This document shows, in pieces, positions 33,787 to 45,659 of a stretch of 64,000 nucleotides of DNA. The notes under the pieces were generated by a model. That model had not been told where the DNA came from and searched no databases. It saw only the letters and a program-made list of their open reading frames with translations. Position numbers and translations under genes: made by a program. Position 1 is the first letter of the stretch, and every line of letters starts with the position of its first letter. Source of the stretch: Lepidodermella squamata (taxonomy: Eukaryota > Gastrotricha); NCBI GenBank assembly GCA_047495785.1, contig JBLDXI010000061.1, positions 62,001 to 126,000 on the forward strand, read 5' to 3'.

Positions 33787-34062
33787 GCGCACGTTGATTG
33801 GTCAATCGATCGTTGCTATGACTCCCGGATGAAACGTTCTGTCGTGCGATCCATAAGATTTTTTGCAACAAGTGTTTTTTTCCGCAGCAATTTACCACAA
33901 TTTATATGGAGTTTACGCTCGTTGTCAATGGAAACCGGGCAGAGGGTGTGGCAAGGTCATTTTTGTCATAAATATAAAATAATTTATTAGTGGATCGCAC
34001 GACGGAAATGTTTCATTTCGGAGTCATTAGCAACGATAAATTGACCAATCAGCGCGCGCGCC
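33787..34062. mobile_element. MITE with about 75-bp inverted repeats
   Basis: Left arm GCGCACGTTGATTGGTCAAT to about 33853 pairs with 33985-34062 (GTGGATCGCACGACGG, GATAAATTGACCAATCAGCG). The arms contain ATTGGTCAAT, which resembles a CCAAT-type box. A single arm occurs at 23226-23300. Confidence 0.7.
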
Positions 34063-34682
34063 AAGGTTCAACTTACCAGTGGTTCCACAATGTTGATTAT
34101 TCTTCTCGTGACTTTTGTATTTTTTCTGATTTTTTCTTGCCATCAGATTTAAGAGTTCTGAATTCTCATCTCTATACTTATGGGACGCGCTGTAGCTTCA
34201 TTTCATGTCCTCCGTTCAATCAGCTAGCTAGTAATTTATAACTGTTGATAGCTAAGTGAATGAGGGCGACTTTATAGATAATTTCGGCGACAGGCGAGCA
34301 GACCTGTTACTTGCAAACTGTTAATCGCACAAGAGTCCTCTGTCGAATGGATGTAACCCCGTAGAAAAAGTCCTCGAATTTACGAAATTGCAGGCCAAAA
34401 ACTTTAATCATAATTTATTTGACACTCATGCATGTTTTAAATAAAAGATGCGCGCATACACACACAAAAGTTCTTGTCTCAAGAAAAAAACGTGCGCATG
34501 CAGATCATTACGTTATTATTTTATTTTTTATAAGCTTCGCCCGAGGTAGGTAGATTTTTCGGTAAGCTGTAATAATAATGAAGATATTGACAGCGCCAAC
34601 TATCGTGGAAGCTTCCAATTAAATTTGCCACACAAGTACTAGAACTGGCAGAGAGAAAGCGATGCATCCATCTACATTAGCT
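34063..34682. other. Noncoding upstream of lectin gene 2
   Basis: No coding feature recognised. Confidence 0.35.
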
Positions 34683-34760
34683 GAAGCTAACTACTTGGTG
34701 TACAGTGGGTGTTTTCATTATCACTGACGTCTTTGTTTTCGAGAATATCATTTCCACAAA
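34683..34760 (+). promoter_or_regulatory. Conserved 5' box of lectin gene 2
   Basis: GAAGCTAACTACTTGGTGTA and TTTTCATTATCACTGACG, shared with the stretch before lectin genes 1 and 3. Confidence 0.5.
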
Positions 34761-37140
34761 ATGAGCCTGTTCTTGATAGTCATAGGTAAATTTTGATCAT
34801 ATCGTCTTTGAATAACTTGGATTCAAGTTTTTCAAAGCAAATTGCTTCCTCCTCTTTGTTAACAGAAGTTAGTTCCCTAAACTGACTAAATCCCAGTTGC
34901 TGAGCATCATTGCCGAGGGATTAGAGCCTAGATCCGGGTTAGTAATCCGGCCAGCAATAGGAATTCCTTTACCCTCTTTATTTATATGGTGCCAATAATT
35001 ACTGTCGCCATAAACTGATTGAAAACAGCTGAACTTCCAGTTGCTCAATGACGCTAATTATATGTTCTTTTTCGCCATGAAAGGCCTGGCCAGCATCGGC
35101 TATTCCTCTTGCTGCTCTCCGACCCTGCAAAAGACCGCCCTTGTATGTTTCTTCCAACTGGCTTCTCTCGAATCAGTGTACCAATGGTTTTCCAGGCATG
35201 TAAGAATGGTGGTACGTACGATTCTTCTTCTGATGCATGTCGATGCCCGTATGGTTACAACGGCACGCAGTGTGAAAATTGTAAGTTCTACTTGCGAGCT
35301 CATAATCGATGTCAAATGTAACCTAATCTTTACAGATTGGTGTGCGGGCTGCAAAAACGGAGGGACCTGCAGTGGTCCTAACACCTGCACCTGCGCAAGT
35401 GGCTGGCGTGGATCGACCTGCGACGAATGTGAGTTGTTGGCCTCCGACGAGAAAAATCAAATGCTTATTTTCGCTGGTTAGATTATTGTCAGTCGGGCTG
35501 CTGGAACGGTGGCGTATGCACTGGCTCCAACGCCTGCCAATGCCTGCCTGCGTGGACTGGGCCGAATTGCAACATATGTAAGCTCATCGAAGTCGAAAAA
35601 TTACATAACTATTGACATTTTCACTGTGTTCTAATTTCAGCCTCGTGTACGCCACCATGTTCAAACAATGGCGTTTGCCTCTCCGGCAATCAATGTAGTT
35701 GCGTGAACGGTTATACCGGCTCGCGGTGCGCGGATAGTAAGACCTAGCACTGGATTAATCCCAGTTGACTCATAATTTATTTTTCCAGTTCCCTGCCCTA
35801 CACCCTGCCAGAATGGCGGTACCTGCTCAGCCCCGAACACTTGCACTTGCGCATTTGGATATTTAGATGCTGACTGCTCCAGGGGTAAGGAGTTTCGCCA
35901 TGGAATACAACCATGATAACCGATTTCATTATTCAGCCAAGTACTATCTAGCTGGGACCACGTCTGATTTCCGCACAGCTACAACTATATGTGAGAAAGC
36001 AAACAGCCGTGCTGTTGTGATTTATACGCAAGGTGAGTTGGACAAGGCAAAAGCCAGCTTAGGGGCAAGGGCCGCAGTTTGGATTGCGCTATCGGCCGGT
36101 TTTCGCTGGGCCTATGACAACTCGGCAGTTGGACTAACAAATATTTGGGGACCTGGCGAGCCGAGTGGTGATGGCAGCTGTAAGTTTTGAGCAATAGCGT
36201 AAAGTAGGCTTTACTGAGTTTTGAGGACCGAGGGCCGAGGATTTAGGGCGACCGGTCGAGGCTTTCGCAGGAAATCCTTTGATGTTTTTCCGAGAGGTAT
36301 CGAGTATGTATCCTCCATCCTAAATGGTGTTAAGAAAACCCCAACAATTAAAGGGGGCCCTTTCCTTAAATAAATTCGGGGCTGAAAATTCCTCACCCTG
36401 AGGATACTACTTTGCCCACTGTTACAGCTGGTTGACCACCTTGCTGGTTGATATTGCCGCCGATTAGGGACATTTCCGGCAGCCAAAATCACCCGTAGCC
36501 GGGAAAGTTTCAGCATTCTTTCAATTAAGATTTGAATTTGGTTATAAATGACGATTTTTGTTTGCGCTGTTCTCGCTGACTAATTGCGTTTACTTTTCAG
36601 GTGTCACTCTGTATGGCCCGATCAGTGGGCTTAACGACGAACCATGTACCTCTGTTAACAAAGTGCTTTGCCAAAGTTTAACCGATGTGAGTCTTTTTAT
36701 TACCGTGACTTATTTCCTTAAAACTGTTCTGTATTTTAGGATACTGATGTTCAAAACGTCGCGCCTGATGCTAATTGGGCGACTGCTAAAAGCAATTGCG
36801 AAGGAAGAGGACTCAGACTGGCCGTCCTGAAGACGCGAACAATCGTTCAGTCGATGCTTGACGGTAGTAAAACTGGATGGATCGCCGCGAAACGTCCTGA
36901 TGGAAGTAATTTCTACTGGTCGACGGGCGTCGCTGTCACGCCGAGCAATACCATTCCACCATGGGCAACAGGCCAGCCTGAAATAAGCGATAGCAAGCAA
37001 TGTAACCTTCTAGAAAATGTTGTTCTCATTGTTTAAATTCGATTTCCTGTAATTCAGGCGTCACGATGGACACATCGGGTCAAATGACGGTTACAAAGTG
37101 CAGCGATAGCTACGATGCGCTATGCGAGTATACATCCTAA
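34761..37140 (+). CDS. Secreted protein with 5 EGF-like and 2 C-type-lectin-like domains (lectin gene 2)
   Basis: Eleven exons matching lectin gene 1: 34761-34785, 35084-35142, 35196-35280, 35336-35428, 35482-35577, 35641-35736, 35789-35884, 35937-36179, 36601-36686, 36740-37001 and 37058-37140; 1224 nt, 407 aa. Signal peptide MSLFLIVIGLASIG. Five EGF modules, then two lectin folds (VWIALSAGFRW; WGPGEPSGDGSC; STGVAVTPSNTIPPWATG; QPEISDSKQC). Exons 7, 8, 10 and 11 are nearly identical to gene 1, the N-terminal EGF exons less so, which suggests recent duplication or conversion of the 3' half. Lectin fold 1 has EPS where EPN or QPD sugar motifs normally sit, so sugar binding is uncertain. Probably secreted. 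Confidence 0.9.
36285..36435. mobile_element. Diverged MITE remnant in intron 8 of lectin gene 2
   Basis: Contains TTAAAGGGGGCCCTTTCC and TTCGGGGCTGAAAATTCC, as at 20935-21085, in the same intron of lectin gene 1. Confidence 0.4.
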
Positions 37141-37361
37141 AGCGGAAATCAACAAGATGCATTGTAGATTTAATAACTTTCCCAATTATTTGAATCCAGT
37201 AAGATAAAATGTATGAAAAATGATAAATATATCATCAAATTTATCAATATCTTCGGCAACCCTGAATTGCTTTCATGATGAATTTCGTTCGTAAATTGAT
37301 ATGATTTCGAAGACAGTATTATATTGGAGATTTTATTGGAAAAGTTCTAATCACAATGCCC

Positions 37362-37540
37362 AGGGTGCGAAGTACAGGGTGCTGGGGCAGCCAAGCTGCG
37401 ATTTGCAAACTACAGCAAGAAGAGGCGCAAGAAGGTTGGCTGAAAAAGCCACAGGGGGCTCTCTTTTCTTCCCTGGACTGGGCTTGGGAAAACATGCCTC
37501 CAGAATCCAACTTCCTACCTTGTGTTGTAGGCTCGCATGA
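37362..37540. mobile_element. Rearranged relative of the 31281 MITE
   Basis: Starts CAGGGTGCGAAGTACAGGGT and holds CACAGGGGGCTCTCTTTTC, as in the family. The far end (CTACCTTGTGTTGTAGG) has diverged, so no target duplication can be read. The rest of 37141-37936 has no other feature. Confidence 0.5.
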
Positions 37541-37936
37541 ATAAACATCTAGAATTTGGTGATAACAGTTCTTCGGCAAATCTGCTATTCTTCTGCCGGG
37601 ATTGGCTCATCCGGAAATTTTTGAAAATTCCAAGAAAATTAGTTTATCAATGTGGAGAATTTTCTCATTCCAACAATATCAAAAGTGTGCGGTAATGATT
37701 TTATTTTGATTTTCCGATATTTTTTGCTATTAATTATGCTGCGTATGAGCCAACCGCGGCAGAAGAACGGCAGATTTGCCGAAAAAGGACTAGTTGGTCA
37801 GTCGATTTATGGGCGGATAGGGCGTTCGGTGGCATAATAAATGGTCGCGTGCCGCGCTTCATGCAATAACAGCTCAAATAAATTCACTATAGGAAGATCG
37901 TTTGCTTCCTATCCGTTACAGTGATGTATATGAAGT

Positions 37937-38015
37937 GAAGCTAACCACTTGGTGTATAGAGTGCGCTTTTACTCTCATTGACACGTTTTATGTTTGAAAA
38001 TATCATTAAGACTAA
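37937..38015 (+). promoter_or_regulatory. Conserved 5' box of lectin gene 3
   Basis: GAAGCTAACCACTTGGTGTA followed by TAGAGTGCGCTTTTACTC; aligned with the boxes before genes 1 and 2. TGTATAGAG may be a weak TATA element. Confidence 0.5.
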
Positions 38016-41000
38016 ATGACCACGTTACTGATTGTTATAGGTAAATTCAACATTTCCGCTTCCTGTTGCTTCGAATCCTTTCGCCATTGACCTTGTATAA
38101 CTTGAATTCACGTTTTTCAAACTCAGTTTAATGTGAGACCAGTAACAGGAATTCGTTTGAGCCTCGTTCCTTTTTAAAATTCTGAATGAGGATGCGATTC
38201 ACGATCGCCTTAAACTGAATGATACAAACTTAAATCTGAGTTTACAACGCTAATGATATACTTATTGCCATCAAAGGATTCGCAAGCATCGGATTTGCCA
38301 CTGGCTGCTCTCCGAGCCCGCAAAAAAGCGCTCTTGTACGCTTCTTCTCATTAGCCTTTCCATAATTAAGCGTACCAACAAACCTTCAGGCGTGTAAGAA
38401 TGGTGCGACGTACGATTCTTCGGCTGATGCCTGTCGATGTGCGTATGGTTACTACGGAACACTATGCGAAGCATGTGAGTTCTAACACTTGAGAGCTCAT
38501 AGCTAGATTTTGGTGAATTGGGCCTAGATTGGTGTTCGGGCTGCAAAAACGGAGGGACTTGTAGCGGTCCTAATAATTGCAATTGCACGAGTGGCTGGCG
38601 TGGATCGACCTGCGAAGACTGTGAGTTGATGGCCTCCTATGGGTAAAATCAATTGCTCATTGTTTTCTGGATAGATTACTGCCCCGAGCTGAGGTGCCGG
38701 AACGGTGGTTTGTGCAACGGCCCTAACACTTGCTTCTGCCTGCCTCCCTGGCGAGGGTTGAGCTGCAATATATGTATGTTCGTCAAATTTATCATTCATT
38801 TTGACAAATCCCGTAATAACTGCCTGTCGCCAGGGGACAGACAGTTGTCGTAGACTGTCATAGTGCATTGTGCCAAGTGGAATATCACTTATTGCACCGC
38901 TGCGCATCATAATCGCGGCCTCATATTTTAGTGCTTTTTCCAACTACCAGCTCCGCGATCTCCAGTGTTCGGGGAAAACATGTTTCTTCCGACCAATGTC
39001 TTTTTATATCCGACCAATGTCTTATTTCATCCTACAACCAAAAATGTGACTAAAACCTGCCCAGTTGCTTTTTCATATTTTCAAAAAATTACAGTGAAAA
39101 AGTGACAGCTCGGATCGCCATAAATCCTTTCCCATAACATTCTGCCGGTTCAGGGGCCAAATTAGGGTGCATAAAAGGGGTACTTTCCTACGGAAAATTC
39201 GAACTCGGGGAATACGAGAAAATCGATATTTTCATGGCGGATGATTTTAGTCACAATTTTGGTTGTCGGATGAAGTAAGACATTAGTCGGATTAAAAAAG
39301 TCACACCCCAGTGTTCTTGATTAAACAAGCTCTCTTTGATTTGTGATTTCAGCCTTGTGTACGTTACGATGCGCAAACAACGGCATTTGTTTCTACGGCA
39401 ATCAGTGTACCTGCGTGAACGGCTACTTCGGCTCGCTCTGCACAGATTGTTAGACCATGACAATAAATTAATCTCAGTTCAATTATCTGTTTTGTTCTCC
39501 AGTTACTTGCGTTAAACCCTGCCAGAATGGCGGATCCTGCATCGCTCCGGACACGTGCAAGTGCGATGTTGGATGGAGGGGGCCTACTTGTTCAGAGAGT
39601 AAGGAGTTTCTTTAATACCAAACCACATTGAGGACGGAGTTACACGGGCCTGACCTGATGCGTTCGTACTGATTAAGTCGTTTTTGTATCATTTATAGTA
39701 TACTCGCATTTGAATCTCCTTTGAAATTCGAATTGTCTTCCCCTTGAGAATGTTAACATTTTCTTGTAGTCACCTGTTATCCGACTTGTGCGAATGGGGG
39801 TCGATGCTCCGGGCCGAATACTTGCACGTGTGCCGATGGCTGGACTGGAAAAAATTGTACCACACGTAATTTTTATTCCCAATCATTGTCATCGATTCGA
39901 AATGTTGTTTTTGGCTTGGTTTATTATGTTATTATCTAACTCTCGTTATAACGTGTATCGTGAATTTTACAGCTACCTGCACACCGGCTTGTCAAAATGG
40001 CGGCACCTGCCTCGGCGGCAACGTGTGCAAATGCGCGAATGGCTACGCAGGCTCAACGTGCTCAGATGGTATAGCAATAACAGTCGCTACAAGTTGGCAG
40101 CTCTTTTTGATAATTTTCTTATGACGCAGCTGTTTGCTCACCAACTTGCAAAAAGGGCCAATGCGCTGCTTCAAATGTGTGTTCTTGCGACTCAGGATGG
40201 ACTGGATCGGATTGCTCAATTTGTAAAGCCATATCTAATGTTTTGTCTATTCAATTTACTATTTATTTTATTCTGTAGCGGCCTGCTCATCGCCTTGTCT
40301 GAATGGAGGAACTTGTACAGGAACGAACAAGTGTATTTGCGTTAACGGATACACTGGAGCAACTTGCGCTGAATGTGAGTTTTCTTTCCTCGATACTATC
40401 CCTGTAGCTAGTGAATTTTCGATCATCCTAGATACTTGCTCACAAACGTGCAAAAATGGAGGTTCCTGTATATCACCGGACAAGTGCAGCTGCGGCGATC
40501 AATGGGCTGGCACAGACTGCAGCATACGTAAGTTGGAATAATTCACCGTGATCTGTAGTACATGCTTTTGGTCTGTAGCATTTGCACATCCTTTTCGAAT
40601 ATGCTGAGTGTAAATTTCTATTGTAATTTCAGCCAAGTGTACTCCGGACTGTGCAAATAGCGGCATTTGCTCCTCCGGCAATCTGTGTACCTGTGTGAAC
40701 AACTACTCCGGCTCGCGGTGCTCGCAATGTGAGATTAGCAATCTTTCAATTCCATTTCAAACCTATGATTTGTTCTTCAGTTTCCTGCATTAAAACTTGC
40801 CAGAATGGCGGTACCTGTACAGCCCCAAACACTTGCACTTGCGCTGCCGGATGGAAAGGAGAGGACTGCGCTACTCGTAAAGAGCTCATTTTGATGCTGG
40901 GCTAATTAACTGACGTTTCCATATTTCCCTAGCAATTTGTAATTCTCTGTGCCAGAATGGAGGGACTTGTATCGCTCCGAACACGTGCAAGTGTGATGGT

Positions 41001-41918
41001 GGATGGAGATGGCCTACTTGTTCTCAGAGTAAGAAGCTTCTTCAATGAAATGCAAAACTGATAAATGATTTTATTTGTCAGCAAAATACTATTTATCCTC
41101 TAGCCCAGCTAATTTTCGAGACGCCACTAATTACTGCGAGACATCGAGCAGTCGCGCTGCTGTGATTAACTCGCAAGGTGAATGGGAAAAGGCGAAGATC
41201 AGTTTGGGGAGTCAAAGCAAAGTTTGGCTTTCGCTATCGGCCGGCTTTCTCTGGATCTACGACAATTCGCCAGTTGGGTTGTCTAATATATGGGGAAGTG
41301 GCGAGCCGAGTGGCGACGGCAGTTGTAAGTTTTGATCAGCAGCTCTAGCTAGTCTACTTGCTTTTACTCTCTCAACTTCAGGCATGGAAGTTTTAGGTGG
41401 CGTGCAAGGCATAAACGATGAATCTTGCACCTCAAGTCGAAGTTCACTGTGCCAAGATCCAAGCAATGTGATGACTTTCTTGTTAATGAAAGTCCTCAAA
41501 TTTTGCTTTATTTTCTTAGGAAAATGACGTCACAGTTGTCGGCCCGGCTGGTATTTGGGATTCAGCCAAAGCAAAATGTGAAGCAGTGGGTCGAAAATTG
41601 GCAGTCTTGAGGACGAGAGCACTTGTTGATGCAATGTTGAGCTCATCAAGGAATGGGTGGATAGCCGGTAAGCGTTCCGATGGCAATAATTTCTACTGGT
41701 CCACGGGCGTCGCTGTCTCGCCGAGCAACGTCATTCCGCCGTGGGCTCCAGGCCAGCCTGAAATAAGCAATAACAAGCAATGTAAGTTGGCATCGTGGCC
41801 TTGCATTAATGTTGCGTTAATTCTGTTTTTTTCAGGCGTAACGATGGACACAACGGGTCAAATGACGGTAGAAAGGTGCAGCAACAGTAACTATGCGCTA
41901 TGCGAGTATACAAATTAA
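38016..41918 (+). CDS. Secreted protein with 13 EGF-like and 2 C-type-lectin-like domains (lectin gene 3)
   Basis: Nineteen exons: 38016-38040, 38277-38335, 38390-38474, 38528-38620, 38675-38773, 39353-39448, 39503-39598, 39770-39865, 39973-40068, 40130-40222, 40279-40374, 40432-40527, 40633-40728, 40781-40876, 40933-41028, 41082-41324, 41382-41467, 41520-41781 and 41836-41918; 1992 nt, 663 aa. Exons 1-2 give a signal peptide (MTTLLIVIGFASIG). Exons 3-15 each encode one EGF module of about 31-33 aa, bounded by phase-1 introns from exon 4 on. Exons 16-19 encode two C-type-lectin folds (VWLSLSAGFLW, WGSGEPSGDGSC; NNFYWSTG, QPEISNNKQC). Relative to genes 1 and 2 it has eight extra EGF exons (8-15). 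Exon 6 uses an unusual donor, GTTAGA. Probably secreted; function unknown. Confidence 0.88.
39001..39298. mobile_element. Foldback MITE in intron 5 of lectin gene 3
   Basis: 54-bp arms 39001-39054 and 39245-39298 (CATCCTACAACCAAAA pairing with TTTTGGTTGTCGGATG) with a 190-bp spacer. This explains why the intron is 579 bp when most introns of the gene are 50-110 bp. Confidence 0.7.
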
Positions 41919-42717
41919 CGAGAGAAGCAGAGGCAGCTGTGATGAGCCTTTGATAAATCCAAAAAGACAGGCTTTCAGCTTATTTCATTTTTTTACCACA
42001 CTTTACCCGCAATATTCTGTCAATATCTTCCAGCTCGTTTAGTATACTTTGAACGCACCGCTCATTTTAACAGTAAAAACATTAACGTTACTGGCAGAAT
42101 TGGTTTTCAATCATGTTCTCAAAATAACCAGAATTGCAAATTTGCATGAAAATATTTCATGCAAATTGACATTTTAAAGGAAGCATGTTGCTTTTTATGT
42201 GTAAAAAATGCATTTTTTCATGCGATTTTTTCGCATCAAAATTATTGATTTTTTTCCTGTCCAGCAGAAAAGTGGCTAGTGTCGAGTCCACACAGTATTA
42301 GTCCCGAGGCATCGGCCCATGCAACATGCAATTCAACTCCAGAACAGGTTCATCATCCAATTTGGCCAGACAAAAAATTGTTCATTCTTCGTGTGTAACA
42401 AGAATTTTGGTTTGCAATTTGGGCTCAATTGTCATTGAAGCAATCGATTCTTTGGAGAGTTGAACCTTCCGTAAGACATTGAACATTGAAGGCTTCCGTA
42501 AGCACGTTCTTGGTAATGTGATCTTGTGCGAGCGCTCCTCCCGGCATCCGTGGCAAGCTGAGCTGGAAATCGGTCTTCAAATGCAAAAGAAGAATCAGCT
42601 TCATTAGTAGCTACTATTCTAAGATTTTTGATATTCATTAGTACAGCAATGTACTTTTTAGTTCAATTTGCGGATGAAACCTAATAATGCACGTCTCAAC
42701 CGCGTGTCTCACTGCGA
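41919..42717. other. Intergenic, nothing recognised
   Basis: A minus-strand frame at 42432-42638 has no recognisable domain and I do not call it. Confidence 0.35.
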
Positions 42718-42727
42718 AGCATATAAA
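42718..42727 (+). promoter_or_regulatory. TATA-like box of the class C receptor
   Basis: CATATAAATT lies 38-47 bp before the ATG at 42765, a reasonable spacing for a short 5' UTR. Confidence 0.4.
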
Positions 42728-42764
42728 TTCACCTTTCGATATACTAAAACATCCGAAATTATAA

Positions 42765-45631
42765 ATGTCAATTTCGCAAATAATTTTGATACTCGCCTCC
42801 TCTCTCGTTGTTAACGGCGAGCTTTCGAAATTGAGAATAGCCAATTTCATGCCATTTACTGGGTTGGAACCCAACCGGTGCCAAACATGCAAGGTTATGG
42901 CTGAACTAGTCATAGGGTTGGTCAACAATCGCAGCGACATTCTACCAAATTACAAAATCGAGCCTCAATTCATTGATGACAACAACGGACCAATGTTAGT
43001 TCGCCGTTTTCTCGAATTCGACAACCAGTTTAATGGGAACAAACTCGGTGAGAATACCTTCAAAGCTCCTGTTGTTGTTGGCCCAGTTAATTCTTGCGAG
43101 ATGATAGCTTCGTTTGTTAACAAGCTTGGATATGTTGAGATTGCTCAATGCGCATCAGATGGATTGAACAACCGAGCCCGTTTCTCGAATTTGTACCTAA
43201 TCCGACCTTTAGCAGCTCAAGCTTGGATATCTAGACTTCGTTTCATCGTCGATATTGGGAAATGGAGCTACTTCGCGCTGATTGTCAACGCGAACCAAGA
43301 GTATTCCGGGGCTAAACTCATGCAGAGGCTGGCGATTCTAAACGGTGTTCAAGTCTATCTCAACGCAGTCCCGGAATTCGATGACGACGCGGCCTTGGCC
43401 TTGAAGAAATCTGAAGCCCGCATAATCGCTCTTTATGCTGCGGGTTCGATGAATTATCAAGTCCTGTGTCGATGTTTCAATCTCGGAATGACTGGTCCGA
43501 GGTACGTTTTCATCCTATCCGGGAGCTCATTTGCAGATCCAAGGACTTTGCCAGCTGTAATCTACCCTGGATGTACAAGGGAGATGATTTTCACTCAGAG
43601 CCTCTACTCAATCATGGTTATGTCTCAAAGCATAACAGACGAGCCTTTCGTCAAGTCTGAGTTGGGCTTCAACCTGTTTGAAATGGATAAAATGTTGGAT
43701 TTATACACGAATAACTCGCGGCTTCCCGAATACGGGAACCGATACATATGCCATGATGCTACCCTTCAAAGCCTGCTATTGCTGAATCGGACGGAATATC
43801 GACTGGAAAGGATCGGGTTGAGCTTGCAGAATATCACCACCCACCCTGATTTGATTTCTAGAATAATTAATGAGTCGGCGGTGCGAATGAGTTACGTAGG
43901 CCTGAGAAAGAGCGGCCCGAGCTTTTACAGCCAGGATAGGGGTGAGATGATGGGCTCGAAATGGCCTGTGCTTCAATGGAACCCAACCGATGGCCTGAGG
44001 ACTATTTGGATGGTAGTTCAGTCCGAAACCAACGATTCCTGCAACGAACTCGCAATGTATTCAACTTATAGCGTTCTCAAATCGAAATGGCCAACATTGG
44101 ATGGGAAACCGCCATCGGACAGAGCTAAGATAAAACATGAAGTTCAGGAAGTTCACCTCGCGCTAAAAATCTCTATTTTCGTGCTAAGTGCAGGCTTAAT
44201 CACGGTTAAATTCGGTCTTTTTATAATAATTTCGCGCTACAAATCTCCAGACAAGTTCAGACGGATGCCATTTCTCTCGACATTGCAAATCGCTTTCCTT
44301 TGCCTCGCCGATATCTCAGCCATCATTTTCGCATCGGATGTCGATGAATCACGAATTATAGCAACCCACGTAGCTAGAGTTTTGACCCTCATGATCGGTC
44401 TAAGCCTATCGAACTTCTGCATGATTTTCCGGACAATGGCTACGAGTTCATTAGTGGCTAATATCAAGCAGAAGGCTGTAAGTGAGAGGGTTAAAACGAC
44501 CCCCAAAAAATCAAACCCGAGCCTTGGGAGAGCTAGTAATGGTACTTTGGTCGCTTTTCCCCAACTCAGTAACGACGACTTTTTTGCGAAAAAATTAAGC
44601 CAAAGAAAGTTCGTGCAACTCCAGAAGATATGTGCGCTGTTAACAGGGATAGGATTTGCTATTCTAGCTGCTTATGGAGCGATTTGGGAGAGTGTTGCCC
44701 CTACCAAGTGTGAAGGCATCACAATAACGCCTAGCCCGGTATATTTCGACGAAATCGATACTTACATATTCACCTCAGCCGTAAATTGTCACGGGGATTC
44801 TCAAGATATTTGGTCTCTTGTGATTCTCGGGGTTAATGTAGTGCTACTAGTTATCGGATGCTACTATGCCAGAAAAATGACTCGAGATACAAGGTTCATT
44901 TTGCACCATTGGGACTTCACGTATTTGCTCTATGGCAGGGCTTCTCAATACCTGACCCTCGGCGACCCCAAAATTTACATTCTCACCAGGCTGCGACCCC
45001 TACCGATTTTTTTTAATTTTTATGGTTTTTTGGTATAGCAAAAGATGCCTCAAATTAAGAAATTCTACGACAAAATGGTCAAATATTGCACAATTTCGAT
45101 CCATTTTTCTAAAAATTTCCTGAAACTTCTACATATATGAGGTTCGAAGCCGCATTTTCGACCGGTTTTAAGTCAAATATTGTGGGTGGCGAGCGAAGCG
45201 AGCTTTAGCTGACGCTATTTGTCACACATTTTCTGGAAGAGTGACCATAAAATGGATCAAATCTTCTAATTTTTTAGTTTTTTCAAAATGATCATTCGAC
45301 CCCCGCGACCCTTGGACCGGTCCGCGACCCCTCAAAAATTGGCCCGCGACCCCCGCGGGGGTCGCGACCCACCGTTTGAGAAGCGCTGCTCTATGGGATG
45401 ACGAATTGTATCATAACTATGTTAGCTTCCTGTCTGGTTTTGCTGGCTGTTCCCAAGAATCCGGTAACGATCAGGATTGTCGTGGCATTTTCTGCGATTT
45501 GGATATCAGCTACAACATCAGCTATTTGTTACTTGCCGTATCGAAGGAAACCAGCTCCAGTCAGTGGCGTAGCTGGCCTTTCGCGGATAGGAGGACATGT
45601 GTCTCGGAATTTAAACCAGCCAAGAACGTGA
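42765..45631 (+). pseudogene. GABA-B-like class C G-protein-coupled receptor, split by a hAT-type insertion
   Basis: Intronless. Residues 1-19 look like a signal peptide. Residues about 20-440 form a periplasmic-binding-protein-like (Venus flytrap) ectodomain (VVVGPVNSCEMIASFVNKLG). Then comes the GABA-B hallmark W...GKPPSDR before TM1. TM1-TM5 follow (e.g. VHLALKISIFVLSAGLITV, NVVLLVIGCYYARKMTRDTR). In TM6 the frame runs into an element at 44936 and stops at 45038. Beyond the element the same frame resumes at 45398 with CIITMLASCLVLLAVPKNP and IVVAFSAIWISATTSAICYL, which are TM6 and TM7. The insertion leaves an 8-bp duplication (CTCTATGG), and element plus one duplication is 461 bp, whose removal rejoins TM6 in frame. 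A second small MITE sits in the C-terminal tail at 45562-45659. The allele shown would make a receptor lacking TM6-7. Confidence 0.88.
44936..45388. mobile_element. hAT-type non-autonomous element (453 bp)
   Basis: Ends CAGGGCTTCTCAATACC and, inverted, CAGCGCTTCTCAAACG. Flanked by exact 8-bp duplications CTCTATGG (44928-44935, 45389-45396). Near the right end are repeated CCCGCGACCCC strings, seen in many hAT-derived MITEs. No coding frame. Confidence 0.92.
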
Positions 45632-45659
45632 TACCAGGCCCCGGCTAGTTACGCCCCTG
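45562..45659. mobile_element. 98-bp MITE
   Basis: CAGTGGCGTAGCTGG at the left and, inverted, CAGGGGCGTAACTAGCCGG at the right. These resemble ends of common hAT-type MITEs. No target duplication is visible. It supplies the last codons of the receptor frame. Confidence 0.65.

Noticed and set aside
37301-37579. Overlapping frames on both strands near 37.4 kb
   Set aside because: They coincide with a rearranged MITE and show no protein family.
42432-42638. Minus-strand 68-codon frame upstream of the receptor
   Set aside because: No recognisable domain, no splice partners found, and length expected by chance.
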